DNA from: Acanthornis magna
Lineage: Eukaryota; Chordata; Aves; Passeriformes; Acanthizidae
DNA: 64,000 bases
Assembly (NCBI GenBank): GCA_036785705.1
Contig: JAWUZG010000070.1
Location: 5,095,001-5,159,000, forward strand
Direction: 5' to 3'
In this document: positions 25,360-35,700 of the stretch, one piece after another
How positions within the stretch are numbered: the first letter of the stretch is position 1
How the letters are laid out: every line of letters starts with the position of its first letter
Notes under the pieces: model-generated
The model's database searches: none
Seen by the model: only the letters and a program-made list of their open reading frames with translations
Told to the model about the DNA's origin: nothing
Position numbers and translations under genes: made by a program

Positions 25360-25860
25360 CAGTGAGGTAAATTCCGGAGGCCGGGAGCTCGGGAACGAGG
25401 CGGGAAGCGCGGCCCCGACCAGAAGCGGCGAAGCGGCTGCTCCCGCTCCGTGCCGGCTTCGGCTGCCGCCCTTGCCCGGCGGGAGCGGCCCGGGAAGGCG
25501 AGCAGGGAGCCGGGAAGCTCTACGGAAGCCGAGGAGCCAACACACGGACAAAGCCGGGCGGCAACCCCGCTCCCTCAGCTCCTCCCTCAGCCACAGCTGC
25601 GGCTTCGCGCCTCGGCCGCGCCCCGTGGGCGGGCGGGGCTGCTCCTCAAGTGGCGGCAAGGGCGGCCTGGGGCTGCGGCCGGCTCTGACGGCGCGGCGGG
25701 CCGGAGGCGTGAGGGCCGCTCGGCTCTCGGAGCGCCTCGCCTCAGGGAGGCAGGGACATCGTCCTCGGCGTTTCCACCCTCGTGTGGCCCCAGGCGTGCT
25801 CCGCCTGCCCGCGGGGTGTAAGCGCTGAAGAAGCATTCTCAGCAGAACGAGGGCACTAGG
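25360..25860. promoter_or_regulatory. ADAD1: CpG island, likely ADAD1 promoter and first non-coding exon
   Basis: About 500 bases that are very rich in G+C and undepleted CpG (runs such as GCCCGGCGGGAGCGGCCC), against a strongly AT-rich background on both sides. It lies between the BLTP1 poly(A) site and the ADAD1 start codon, so ADAD1 is the only annotated gene it can serve in the + direction. A candidate splice acceptor (TTTCCTTAG ending at 26199) eleven bases before the ADAD1 ATG suggests a spliced 5' leader starting in the island. The long open frames on both strands here are the usual by-product of high GC. It could also drive a minus-strand transcript antisense to BLTP1. Confidence 0.7.
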
Positions 25861-26210
25861 TGCCAAACCCTTAAATTTCAGCGCCAGCTCGCCCTGGAAA
25901 TTTGGGAGGGATCAGCCTTTGCTGCTTCGGTTCGCCTCACTTCGTCAACAGCGGCTCGAGGAGTTGGTGTGTCCTTGGAGAGGGGGGCAAGGCGAGGGGC
26001 AGAGCCGCGTTAGGCGTGAGGGAAGGTGGCTTAACAAAAGGGAGAAGTGGCCACCCTGCTGGGAAGGACACCGGGTCTGGTTCTACCCCAGCCTGGGAGC
26101 GTTGTTCCTGCTGTTCTTTTGAAAGAGCTTAATCAGGAGAACAGGGTTTTTTGGCAGGGTTTCTTTTCGATTTGCAGCGTTGGTGTTAAGTTTCCTTAGG
26201 TCTTCCGAAA

Positions 26211-29200
26211 ATGGCGAGCACCAGTGGGTGGTGTGAGGGTGCAGCAGTGCTCACCTTGGACCGCACACCTCAGAAGATTTTTCCACTCGAGGATCTCAAG
26301 CAATCAATTTCAAAGGAACTCCCCAACCCTGTGACTGCAGGGCTGAATCCCTCACCTTCTATGAGGTGCAGTGAACCAGGGGTGATGAAAAATCCAGGTA
26401 TAGTTTTCAGTTTATGTGGCGGGATTAGCTTTTAATGTTATTGAAAGTAATTTTGCAACTCTCTGCTGCTTTTTCTTATCACTGTATTTTCTTAAATGAC
26501 TTCTTTAGCATCTTCTTAAACTTGTTTCTCTTCTGAGAAGCTTCTCTTCTTTTGTGCTGGAAAAGACTACATTTGTTGTAGGGTGGTCTGTGTAGTCTGC
26601 AGGATTACATAATTACAAAATTCAAGTTAAACATTAAAAATACTGTAGATTAACAAAATGCAGAATATGTTCTGCTGCATGAATTTTAATAACATTGGGA
26701 AGGGTTTTAACTGCGGATGTCCCAGGATGTGTTTTGAATTTGAATTCTGTCTTTCTGAGTTTTTATTTGTATTGAGGTAAAGGTACCTGTTATGAGACTT
26801 AAAAACAACGATTTATTTTAGTTCTTGGCTGGGAAGTGCTTGTGCCTGGGTATATCTAACCCTTGAAGCTGATGATTTTACCCAGCTAGGGGTTGCTGAA
26901 ACTTTTAGAGTGTCCTAAATCAGGGGGTCCCACTGCTGCGTAGTTTTGTGTGGAAAAACCATGGGCTCCACTGTTTGGTATCTGCCATCAGCAACTTTGA
27001 TTTGACTGTTCATTCACAAGAGAAGGGAGGGGGGTATGTGTTGTATTTTTGTATAGTACCTGTCTATATTCAGTGGTTTCTGGATTTGCTACTCTCAAGT
27101 AAAAGCTTCGATGCTTTTAAAAGAGGATGCACACACAGTTTTGGAATTGCTGTTTTTGTTAATATAGGTTCAGTACAAAGCAGTAGTGCTCTACAGTAAA
27201 TTTTGTTCTTCTAAGAAGCATTTGAAAAGCATTTATTGTAAGTGGATTTTCAGAGAGTGTGTTCCATTCTCCCCTTAATTTTGTTTAAGGAGCTTTTCTT
27301 TCGAAAGGAGCAGACACCTCCCCATTTTCAGCACTCCCTTCGCTGAAAGACCTGGATTGGATTGAAAGATACAAGCAGGGAGTAATAAATTCAGTATCTG
27401 CTTTGCATATGTTTGCCAAAACACACCACATGCAGCTTGAATTGAAAGAAACAAGTGTGGCAGGTAAATAATTCTGTTACCAAATAAAGTATTATTTGCT
27501 TATCCTTGAGATTATCTGAGTTGCTGCAGTTAGTATTTGATGGCACTGATACAGCTGAACCTTTTTACTGTTAATTGCACTAATCCCCACATGTGTTGCC
27601 TTTTGGCTGCCCTTCTATTGCCTCCACAGCTGTTTCTCATGATGAAGTGCCACAGAAGTTGGTCAGGTGAATTGCATGTAATTATGGTTGTTACCAGAAC
27701 TTTGAGAAGTGCATAAAGTGAAAGCCACCAAAATGTTTGGGGAGGTGAAAGATGAAAGTTGTATTTTGCCAAAATAGTCTTTTTGTCTTGTATTTGTTCT
27801 AGGAATTAATGTAAGGACATAAAGCTATGGATAAAGTACCTTAAAATAATTTCATTCCTTGCATCTGCTTTTTCTTCTCCTTTAAAGGTGATGTCATAAG
27901 GCCTTATTTTGCCTTTTGCGCTGTGATAAATGGTGTTTGCTACAAGACTGGGCTGGGAAGGAACAAGAAGGAATCTAAATTAAATGCAGCTAAATTGGCT
28001 CTTGCTGAGCTACTTAACTTGGAGAATACACGGGCAAAGTATTTTGAAGATTCAGGTAAATATTTTATCAACACCTAATCAGAACTTGAAAAACTTGGCT
28101 TAACAGTTTCCTTTGTAAAATCTCTGTGGTTTTATTAAATGCTGCAGTATCAAGGCCGCTGCCAGGTTTTTTGAATCCTTGGGGCAGATCTGTAGTTGGG
28201 TTCTGAAACTGTTTTTTTCTCTTTGTCATTTGTGTATTAAGAGTTGCATGAACTGGTAGCACAGAGCCAAGAATTGGCTGAAGGAGTTCATTTGTTGTTG
28301 TTGCACTTGATTTGCTACTCATTAGGTACAGCAGCATGAAGTACGGCTCAAGTATGTTTGAATTTTTATGATTAAAAGGGTTCCCCCCTGAGTTACTGCT
28401 TTCAGCAGAATTCAGTTACCATAATATTTTGTCGTCTTTTGAGTTTTCCTGTCTGAATAGTTCTAAGCTTACAAAGACTTTGGAATCAGGAAAGAAAGTT
28501 CTTAGAGAATTAGAAAAACTTGACTTGCTGGAGATTGTGTGAAATTCATGTTTAGAAGTTAGGTATGTCCATCCCACTTTAAAATTTTGTTAAATTCTTA
28601 GATTTTTCCTGTATTCCTGCTGAGCTCCGAACTCCAGCAAACTCTGCTTGTGTTTCAAGGACTGGTAAGGAATAGTCTTCGTTTTTCTCTGTTGGTTCAA
28701 ATTGCCCAGCAAATAGTTTCTTTTTGATTTTTCTTCTAATACATTTAGTGCTCTCCCTGTTGTTACTGTTATTTTACACATCTCCTCTTTGAAGAAAGCT
28801 GTAAGAACAAGTATCACTAGGTTGGTTCTACAAATGGACGCAACTTCAGTAAATTGCTTGAATTCAGTAAATTGCTTGATTTCTATCATCAGTTCAGGTG
28901 ATAGAAACAGTATTCTCTGTCCTTACTTGAACTAGTGCACAGTAGGTGATCAAACCTGGGCCATATCCTGTTGTTACTATAATGAATGATAAAAGCATCA
29001 AGTGTTGAGGTGTTCTTGAGCTTTTTTTAGTCCTGATAATCTTCAGAATCCCAAAAGTCCGTGTGGTTATGGTTATACCATGTGTTTATAATTTGGCAAA
29101 TTCTGCTTCTGTCTGTTTTTCCCCTACCTGCAAATTTGTGTCATGCTGGATTCTGATGTTTCATTTAGGAGGAGAGCATATCTATCAAAAAGTCTCACAA

Positions 29201-32200
29201 GCAGTTGAAGAAGTGTTTAACTGCCTGACTGACCACCACACCGAGTACCAAAGCTGTGGCAGTTCCCTGGCTGCCTTCATCATTGAAAGGGGCAAGTCTG
29301 GTTTGATTGTGAGTTTTGGGAATGGGAAGCCTGTTCCCACAGAGAGTGTGGGAGCAGCTTGGTGGGCAGCCGGACCAGGTGAAGCCACCGCAACCTCTGT
29401 TTTTAGGTGGGCAGCATGAAGTGGTAGCTCTGGGGACAGGAGAATGCAACTACAGCCGGCGATTCGAGTCCTGTGGAAGGCTCTTGCATGACAGCCATGC
29501 CATTGTCACTGCAAGGCGTTCCCTGCTTAGGTGAGAATGTCTCTGCAAATAGTTCCCTTGCAGCCAGGTGTTCTCAGTTTTACTCCTGCGTTTGCATTTT
29601 ATACTTATGTAAACTAATAAATAATACGTAACAGCATAAGCATATACCCAGATTATACGTTATATAAAATATATAATGTGTTACTGTCATTTGTTTTTCT
29701 TTTAGATACTTATACAGACATCTTTTGCTGTTCTATAATAAAAACCCAGCCAAGGCAGAGAGATCCATATTTTGCACAGCACCAGGCTCAAAGCTGCTTA
29801 CCCTAAAGAAGAATATAACCCTCTCTCTCTACATGAACCAGCTTCCAAAGGGAACTGCTCAGTTAAAATCAGAGGTGTAAGTACCGTGCTATTTCCAGAG
29901 ATACAGCGGAAGATTAATTTTTATCTTGTTTTGGGAGCATTAATGTACAGGGTAGTAGCGATAAATATGAGATACAGCTCAATATGATATAAAAAACTTC
30001 TTCATGGCTTATAGGATGAGCTTTTATTGCAGACAATAATCTCTTAACTGCCTTCCCAAGGTAGTATTAAAATACTAATAAATGATTAACCACTGAGCAA
30101 ATGGATGCGATGAGTTAGTGTCATTCTTTGCGCCACAAGATTGGAGTATAAAAAGCCTTGAAGAGAAACAAAAGGTTCTGCTTTGACTTCTTAGCTCTGT
30201 GTAACTAAAGGAGAAAATTGTTCTGCTTCAGAACAACCACTGGTTTGTCTCCCTTAAGCATTTCTTCTTACTGTTTTAAATATTTTGAAGAATTGCAGTG
30301 TAAGTGATGCTTTAAAGGAGATTTTAATAACCTTACAGCTGCTTTTTCACAAATAACTTCTGTTGTAGTGTGAGTAGGCATAAAACAACAGCTTGTTTGC
30401 AGCTGATCTTTTTCATGTGTGTGTGACTGGTGGCTAATTGTTCGGTTAAGTGACTGTTTCCTATTTCAATACCAATTTCAGTATTCTAGGCACTTGAGCA
30501 GCTGAATCAGGTGTTTCTAAGAATTACAAGCATTGAAGATGATACAAGACCCAGATCTGTTGATTCCTTTTTTCTGAGAAACAGAGATAGCACATACTGT
30601 AATCTCTGATCGGAGTGCTTTCTCACTGAAACCCATCCTTTTGTCCTGCTGTAGGCATCTCGGTCCCCAGTCCATATCTGCTTATGAAGCCAGTGAGGAG
30701 CTGAGTCTGCACGTTGCTCTGGAAGGCAGGATTTACCTGGCTGTTTGCTGTCCCCCCAAGACCGTCCGAGTGAGCAGCATGTCAGGTGGTGACAAACTGA
30801 CCAAGTGGGAGGTGGTTGGTCTTCAGGGAGCCTTGCTGAGCCACTTCATCGAACCCGTGTACATCAACACTATTCTTGTGGGTATGTTCCATGCTAATTC
30901 CAGTGGAGGGTTTGTATGTCTGCATGTTATAAAACATGAGCTAACTCAAGAATTCCTAAAAGAATTGTGTTGTTGTGTAAAAGTGTTGTTCCTTGAGAAG
31001 CAGTGGACCAAAGTATATTTATTTGGTAGGCAATCAGAAATGCTGTTGGATGTTTAATAATGTGGGCAAACTCCTTAGCATATTTTCTAATCTGGGATAT
31101 TGAAGCTCTATTTTAATAGTGGCTTCTGCAGGTGACATAAAGAGTTGATGAAAAACAATGATTCAAAAAAAGAAGGCATCAAGCAAAGATAATGATGTCT
31201 CTGGAGAAGAAAGTGTGAAATAATTTTTGTTCTGCAAATTGAATATCGGAACTGGTCTACTGATCTTTCCAAACATTAATTTTATGTGAAAAAATGACCA
31301 TAATATAACTTCTAAGAATATAGAAACCATCTGCATTATTAACTTTTTAATTTGGTATATTGAGTGATCTTGTTCTGTTTACTAGGAAATGGAAGTTGTA
31401 AGGATACAAAAGGACTGGACATAACTATAAAGCAGCGTCTTGATGATGATCTGATATCAAAGCTTCCCGTGCCTTACCTAGTCAACAGGTCTCATATTTA
31501 CTTGGTGAAAGCTGCACTGCCAGTCCAAGCAGATTTAAACCAGTGGTCGCTTAGTTTGAATTGGACATTGTCAGATGCATCCCTGGAGGTTGTGGATGGA
31601 TTAAGTGGGAAAACCATTGAAAGGTCAGCATTTGTCTTCATTTTGTTGGAAGTGATGGGTTTGTGCTGGTTCATTGGAGTATTCCATTTCTATACTATGA
31701 GAGATTCTCTGCTGCATTAGCTGAATTCATCCTGTGGTTAGGATGTAGTTTTAGGGATCTTGTAGCTTCACAGTGAGATACCAAGATGGAAATATCTGTA
31801 GTTCATTGTCTGTAGTAGCGAATGCTTTAGCTTTTACGATGCATAAAACTTACTAGGATTTTAATTGAGATGGCTTCCAGCTTGATCAAATTCACAAAGT
31901 GTTAGGAGGGAGGGAAAAAACCCTATCATGATGAAGGCAATGTTCCTGTAGTGTGTTTGTTCCCGAGTTCCATTCCTCTTTCCCTGCTTGGACTGCAGCT
32001 CCCCGTTCCAGAGCGGCACGTGCCTGGCCAGTCGCCTGTGCAAGGCTGCCATGTTCAGCCGCTTCAGGATGCTCGCCAGGGAAGCAGGACGGGCTGATTT
32101 GCTCCAGTTTGCAACGTACCATGAGGCAAAGGTGAGCTGGCACGGGGAGGGGGAGATGGAGTAAGGAGTCTTTGAGTGGCTACTCTGCAATCTGGATGGT

Positions 32201-32774
32201 AGCCACAGGTAATTTTCTGTTTTGATGAAGAATTCACCTGAACAGCTTGTATAAAGGAAGTATCTCTATTTACTGCTGTCAAGAAATGGAAGAGATTATT
32301 TTTGAAATGGTTCCGAAACTACCTTAAAGTGAAATTACTTGTTAATTGACTGTTCATGTGTTTAGATTTGCATTGAATTATAATGACTGTTTGTTTTCTG
32401 TATAAAGATACTACTAGAACTGAAAACACTGAAAAACCCAGAACAATCAGCAGTTTTCTCATTCCAATAGATGCACAAATATGTTAAAGGAGTGTGTTTT
32501 TAGACTGACTCTAAAACTCATTGTCACTGAAGGAACTGTAAGATTTATAGGTATAATTTTTACAATGTTTATGCTTATTATATGTTGCTGGTAAAGAACA
32601 CACATTTTTGTAACCATCATTCTTGAGATTTTTCAAGGTCTGCCTTTTTTCTTTTTTTAGGTTAAATCTCAGTTGTACCAAGAAGCTAAAACCTTGCTGC
32701 ATAGCTACTTAGAGCAACACAGTTATGGATCATGGATTGTGAAGTCTCCACATATTGAACAGTTCAGTGACTGA
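26211..32774 (+). CDS. ADAD1: ADAD1 (TENR), adenosine deaminase domain-containing protein 1, testis type
   Basis: Eleven coding exons: 26211-26397, 27290-27463, 27888-28055, 28602-28664, 29169-29291, 29407-29530, 29706-29876, 30655-30881, 31386-31623, 31999-32131 and 32661-32774. They give 573 codons plus TGA, close to the human length of about 576. The ATG has a good context (AAAATGG). One dsRNA-binding domain lies at about residues 121-160 ([28 protein letters not shown]). The ADAR-type deaminase domain fills the rest ([50 protein letters not shown]). The catalytic Glu position is Ile271, and the two zinc Cys positions are Lys328 and Gly381; only His269 remains. This fits a known trait of ADAD1, an RNA-binding germ-cell protein needed for sperm formation rather than an editor. 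The residue 1-80 region is weakly conserved. Intron 5 has a GC donor. The final exon encodes [16 protein letters not shown]. Confidence 0.95.
27888..28055 (+). other. ADAD1: ADAD1 exon encoding the dsRNA-binding domain
   Basis: This exon alone carries most of the dsRBD: the beta strands ([16 protein letters not shown]) and the last helix with its Lys-rich RNA-contact loop ([16 protein letters not shown]). The KKES-K-NAAK-A pattern is typical of RNA-binding third-motif helices, so RNA binding is expected to be retained. Confidence 0.9.
28845..28879 (+). repeat. 18-base tandem duplicate followed by a hairpin
   Basis: TTCAGTAAATTGCTTGA occurs twice with a period of 18. It is followed at once by a perfect 9-base inverted repeat, TTTCTATCA ... 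TGATAGAAA (28880-28907, 10-base loop), in ADAD1 intron 4. Confidence 0.8.
29292..29406 (+). other. ADAD1: ADAD1 intron 5 with GC-AG boundaries
   Basis: The donor reads AGGG|GCAAGT and the acceptor TTTTTAG|GTGGG. This is the only boundary here that keeps both frame and homology ([16 protein letters not shown]). The intron is only 115 bases long. A nearby GTGAGT at 29308 would join out of frame and run into a stop after a few codons. Confidence 0.85.
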
Positions 32775-33450
32775 GGTGGATTCTATGTGAAGTCAGTTTG
32801 AATGTTGTTTCAGTAAATATAGTTCTGATTAGTAGAATGTTTAAGTTCATAGTTAGAGGAAGAAAGCAATTCCAGAACTGCTTCTTGTCAGTTTAAATGC
32901 AGTTGTTAAACCACCTGTAACAGTTCAGTCTTTTCCCAAAATTGATGTTTCCTCATAGATGAGAGTATCCGACAGCTTTATAAATCCTGTTCTGCTTTGC
33001 CCCCAAGTGCCAGTTCATTTCAGGTCCCTCACTTGGACTCCTACAAATCCTCGCCCCGTGGATTTAACATGTTTTTTTTCCTGATAGTTTCAGGACTTCT
33101 GTATATTGATTTCTTCTTTTTCTTGCTTTTTTCATAACTTTAAGAAAGAAAAAAGATAAGTAAAATACGGATTTATTTTAAAGAAAGGCATACTAATGTG
33201 AGAGTCTTTCAGAAACAAAAATGGTGAATCTATGCTTTATCTGTCCGCTAAGAGTTTTATTTAGTGCAGATTTGCCACGTGACTTGTGGCGGATGTTGTT
33301 TGTGGCAGAAGAGTTAAAAAATAATTTGTGTACTTCCAAATGTGAAACCTTGAAGGACCAGCTGTTTTGTGACAATTACTGTTTCTGGTAGTGGGTTTAA
33401 AGCATTAAGCAGGTGTCAAAGCTGTAAATAAAATAATGCAATGTAGCACA
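32775..33450 (+). other. ADAD1: ADAD1 3' UTR with poly(A) signal
   Basis: About 670 bases of AT-rich sequence after the TGA, with the first convincing AATAAA at 33427-33432. The length is inferred from that signal only. Confidence 0.6.
33427..33432 (+). terminator. ADAD1: ADAD1 poly(A) signal AATAAA
   Basis: Canonical hexamer in GTAAATAAAATAATG. No strong upstream alternative was seen between the stop codon and this site. Confidence 0.6.
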
Positions 33451-35044
33451 GAAGTCACCAGAAACAAGGTTTTTTCAGCTTTTGTGGATTGTCCCAAACC
33501 CCATCGGTGTTAATGCTTGTGGATAAATTGGGCTCCTGCACCCTCAGATGACTTCATCACTGCACTGACAAGTCCTTGTGAAATTGTCTGCATACACAGT
33601 AACCTGAAAGATGGTGCCTGCCACAAGGGAATTTGCTTCCTTGGTAAGAACATGGTAGGATTTGGGAGGATGTTAACTGCCATGCTTGGAGTTGGTGTGG
33701 TGCTGTGAAGCACTGGTGTGTTCAAGCTAGACAGTACACTTGGATTATATTCCTTGATTTCTGTAAATCGTACAAGGATGAGAAGTTAAGTTATGCAGCG
33801 TTCTCATACATGAGTAATAGTGGAGTGCTGTTTCAGCTTCTTATTGTTAGAGTATTCTAAACCAAATTCCTTCTGATATTTTCCCTTAATCTGTTTTTGT
33901 AGCTGATATGTGGAGTCTTCTCTGGGGATGATCATATACTGATTTACAAATTGTTGCAACTCGCTGACTTGTTACTGCTTCATCCTTGACCTTTTTTTGG
34001 CTAATCTTCTCTCTTGTTTTCTGTTATTGTCCCTTAACTTCGGGGAGTTGTATGATGGTTTTTTTTGTGCTCCACAGACTCCCTGTTCGATGTAGTTCTT
34101 TTTAAGAATGCTTGGGAATAGCCATTGTATTCCAGGCTAGATCACAGTGTTGCCTTTTTCCAAGGGTTTTAAAAGTTCAATGAATGTCCTCGACAATGTC
34201 TTAGCTATACCTACATACACTCCATACATACATGCTGGAAAGTCACATATGTGTCAAATCTAACATACACATAACACCACTCATATATTAGCGTTTTGTA
34301 CACTTCTGGGCTGCTTTTCTGTATGGACTTAGACTTCTACTGAGATATCAGCACCTAGGTGCTTCCTGCAGTTAACCTAGAAACCTTAAATATGTAGAAC
34401 TGCTGGGCTTTTTTCATGTACTTCAGCCATTCTATTAATTGAACAGCAAACTGAAATACCTGTACAACTTAGGTGCTGCCTTAGGAAGAGAGAGGTTTGT
34501 TAGTGAAAAGGATGTGTTGTGCTGGACACGATCAGTCTGTCCCTGAGAAATGGCTTGATGGCACGGGTGTAGGTCCAGTTCTTGAATCTGGATTGCTCTT
34601 TGATTAACTAACAGCAGATGCAGAATGCACTAAGCTGGTAAGTGGAAGGACATAGATGTTACATCCTGATTTTTCCTCGGTTACCTGAGTAATTCCAAAA
34701 GGTATGTTCCTACAAACTTGAGAGAGGCAAGAGTGCTGCAGTTCCAGGGCTGAGACTGAAGCTGTGTTCCTGACACTGTGACACAGAGCGGGTGTGCATC
34801 ATCCAGATGTGGCTGCCTGCACAGAGCAGATGCAGGCCTGCAAGCAGCAGCAGCCTGTGGCTGAGCTCAGCCTCTTCCATCCCTGCTTGAGACAAACGGA
34901 GCTCTGGGGGGAAGAATGGATGTCCGCATGGATATGAGGAAGGCTGGTGTGTTGTGTGGGTGTGTTCTTTCCACTTCCTGCAGCTCTGCCTGACTCATGC
35001 TTGTGGAGTGAGACACAGTGACCTTTAGGAATGGTACTTCCCAG
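33451..35044. other. Intergenic ADAD1-IL2, left part
   Basis: No gene, RNA gene or recognisable repeat was found. Open frames here are short and have no homology I recognise. The interval 34690-35040 is somewhat richer in G+C than its surroundings and abuts the LTR fragment. Confidence 0.5.
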
Positions 35045-35416
35045 TTCAGTGCCCCCACCCAGACTCTCCAGCCCACATGCTGCTCTCACTCCTGTTTTCC
35101 CCTCCACCTCCCTTCTTCAGTGGGATGGAGAGGAGAGTTGGAGGCAGAAAGGCAAAAGTCATGGGGTTGAGATAGGAACAATTTACAGGGAACATCAGTG
35201 GTTCAGATAGGGAAAAGAACTCCCAATAATAGACAATAGTGGACAGCTCCCTCCACCATGTTTTCTTGGCCAGAAAGAACCTCTCCCTGGAAGTGAGTCT
35301 CTTACTTCTGTCCCTGGCCATGATGTGAGGTGGTATAGAATGACCTCTGTGGCTTAGCCCTGTCCTCTCCTGGCTACTGCAAAAAATTAACCCTCTTCTG
35401 GCTGGAACCAGGACAT
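35045..35416 (-). mobile_element. ERVL-type LTR remnant (solo or 3' LTR)
   Basis: Read on the minus strand, the sequence begins TGTCCTGGTTCCAGCC near 35415 and continues with GAGGGTTAATTTTTTGCAG, then CTATACCACCTCACATCATG. Further on come TATCTCAACCCCATGACTTTTG and CCATCCCACTGAAGAAGGG. This order and wording match remembered avian ERVL LTRs, which have GTTAATTTTCTTC, CCATACCATGTGACGTCATG and CCATCCCACTGGGGG. It is degenerate, with many substitutions and small indels. The low-coordinate end is approximate. It lies downstream of IL2 in the same orientation. Confidence 0.7.
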
Positions 35417-35700
35417 TATTCATCCTTCTTACATATGAGCATAGGTATCATTTCCACAGTCAGTGGCCATCTCTCCGTAATGTCTGTTGGGTTCCTTTAG
35501 TCCATCACTGTGGGTTCTGTCTGTCCTAGAGGCACACATAATGCATACAATATTATACAATTCAACTTTACTGCCTGTTCTCACCCAAAAGTCAAATCCT
35601 CTTGAGGTACACGTTGTGTTTCCCCATCTCTGCATTACCCACCAAGTGCACCCAGGTTCTTGAGCAAAAAGAAACCCACAGAGATGGTTTGGCCTCTGCT
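35417..35700 (-). mobile_element. ERVL-like internal fragment adjoining the LTR
   Basis: On the minus strand this precedes the LTR, as the 3' end of a provirus would. Stretches such as GGTGCACTTGGTGGGTAATG and TGTACCTCAAGAGGATTTG resemble avian ERVL internal 3' sequence as I remember it. A minus-strand frame of about 144 codons (35429-35863) crosses it, but it does not show a recognisable retroviral domain and is probably a remnant or chance. No gag, pol or env block was identified. Confidence 0.5.

Noticed and set aside
25303..25866. Open frames of 123-187 codons on both strands in the GC-rich block
   Set aside because: They overlap each other on opposite strands, are dominated by Arg, Gly, Pro and Ala, and coincide with the CpG island. 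They are expected from composition alone.
29063..29419. ADAD1 exon 5 continuing in frame through the short intron
   Set aside because: Retention gives residues unlike any ADAD1 and stops shortly after, while the GC-AG splice restores full homology.
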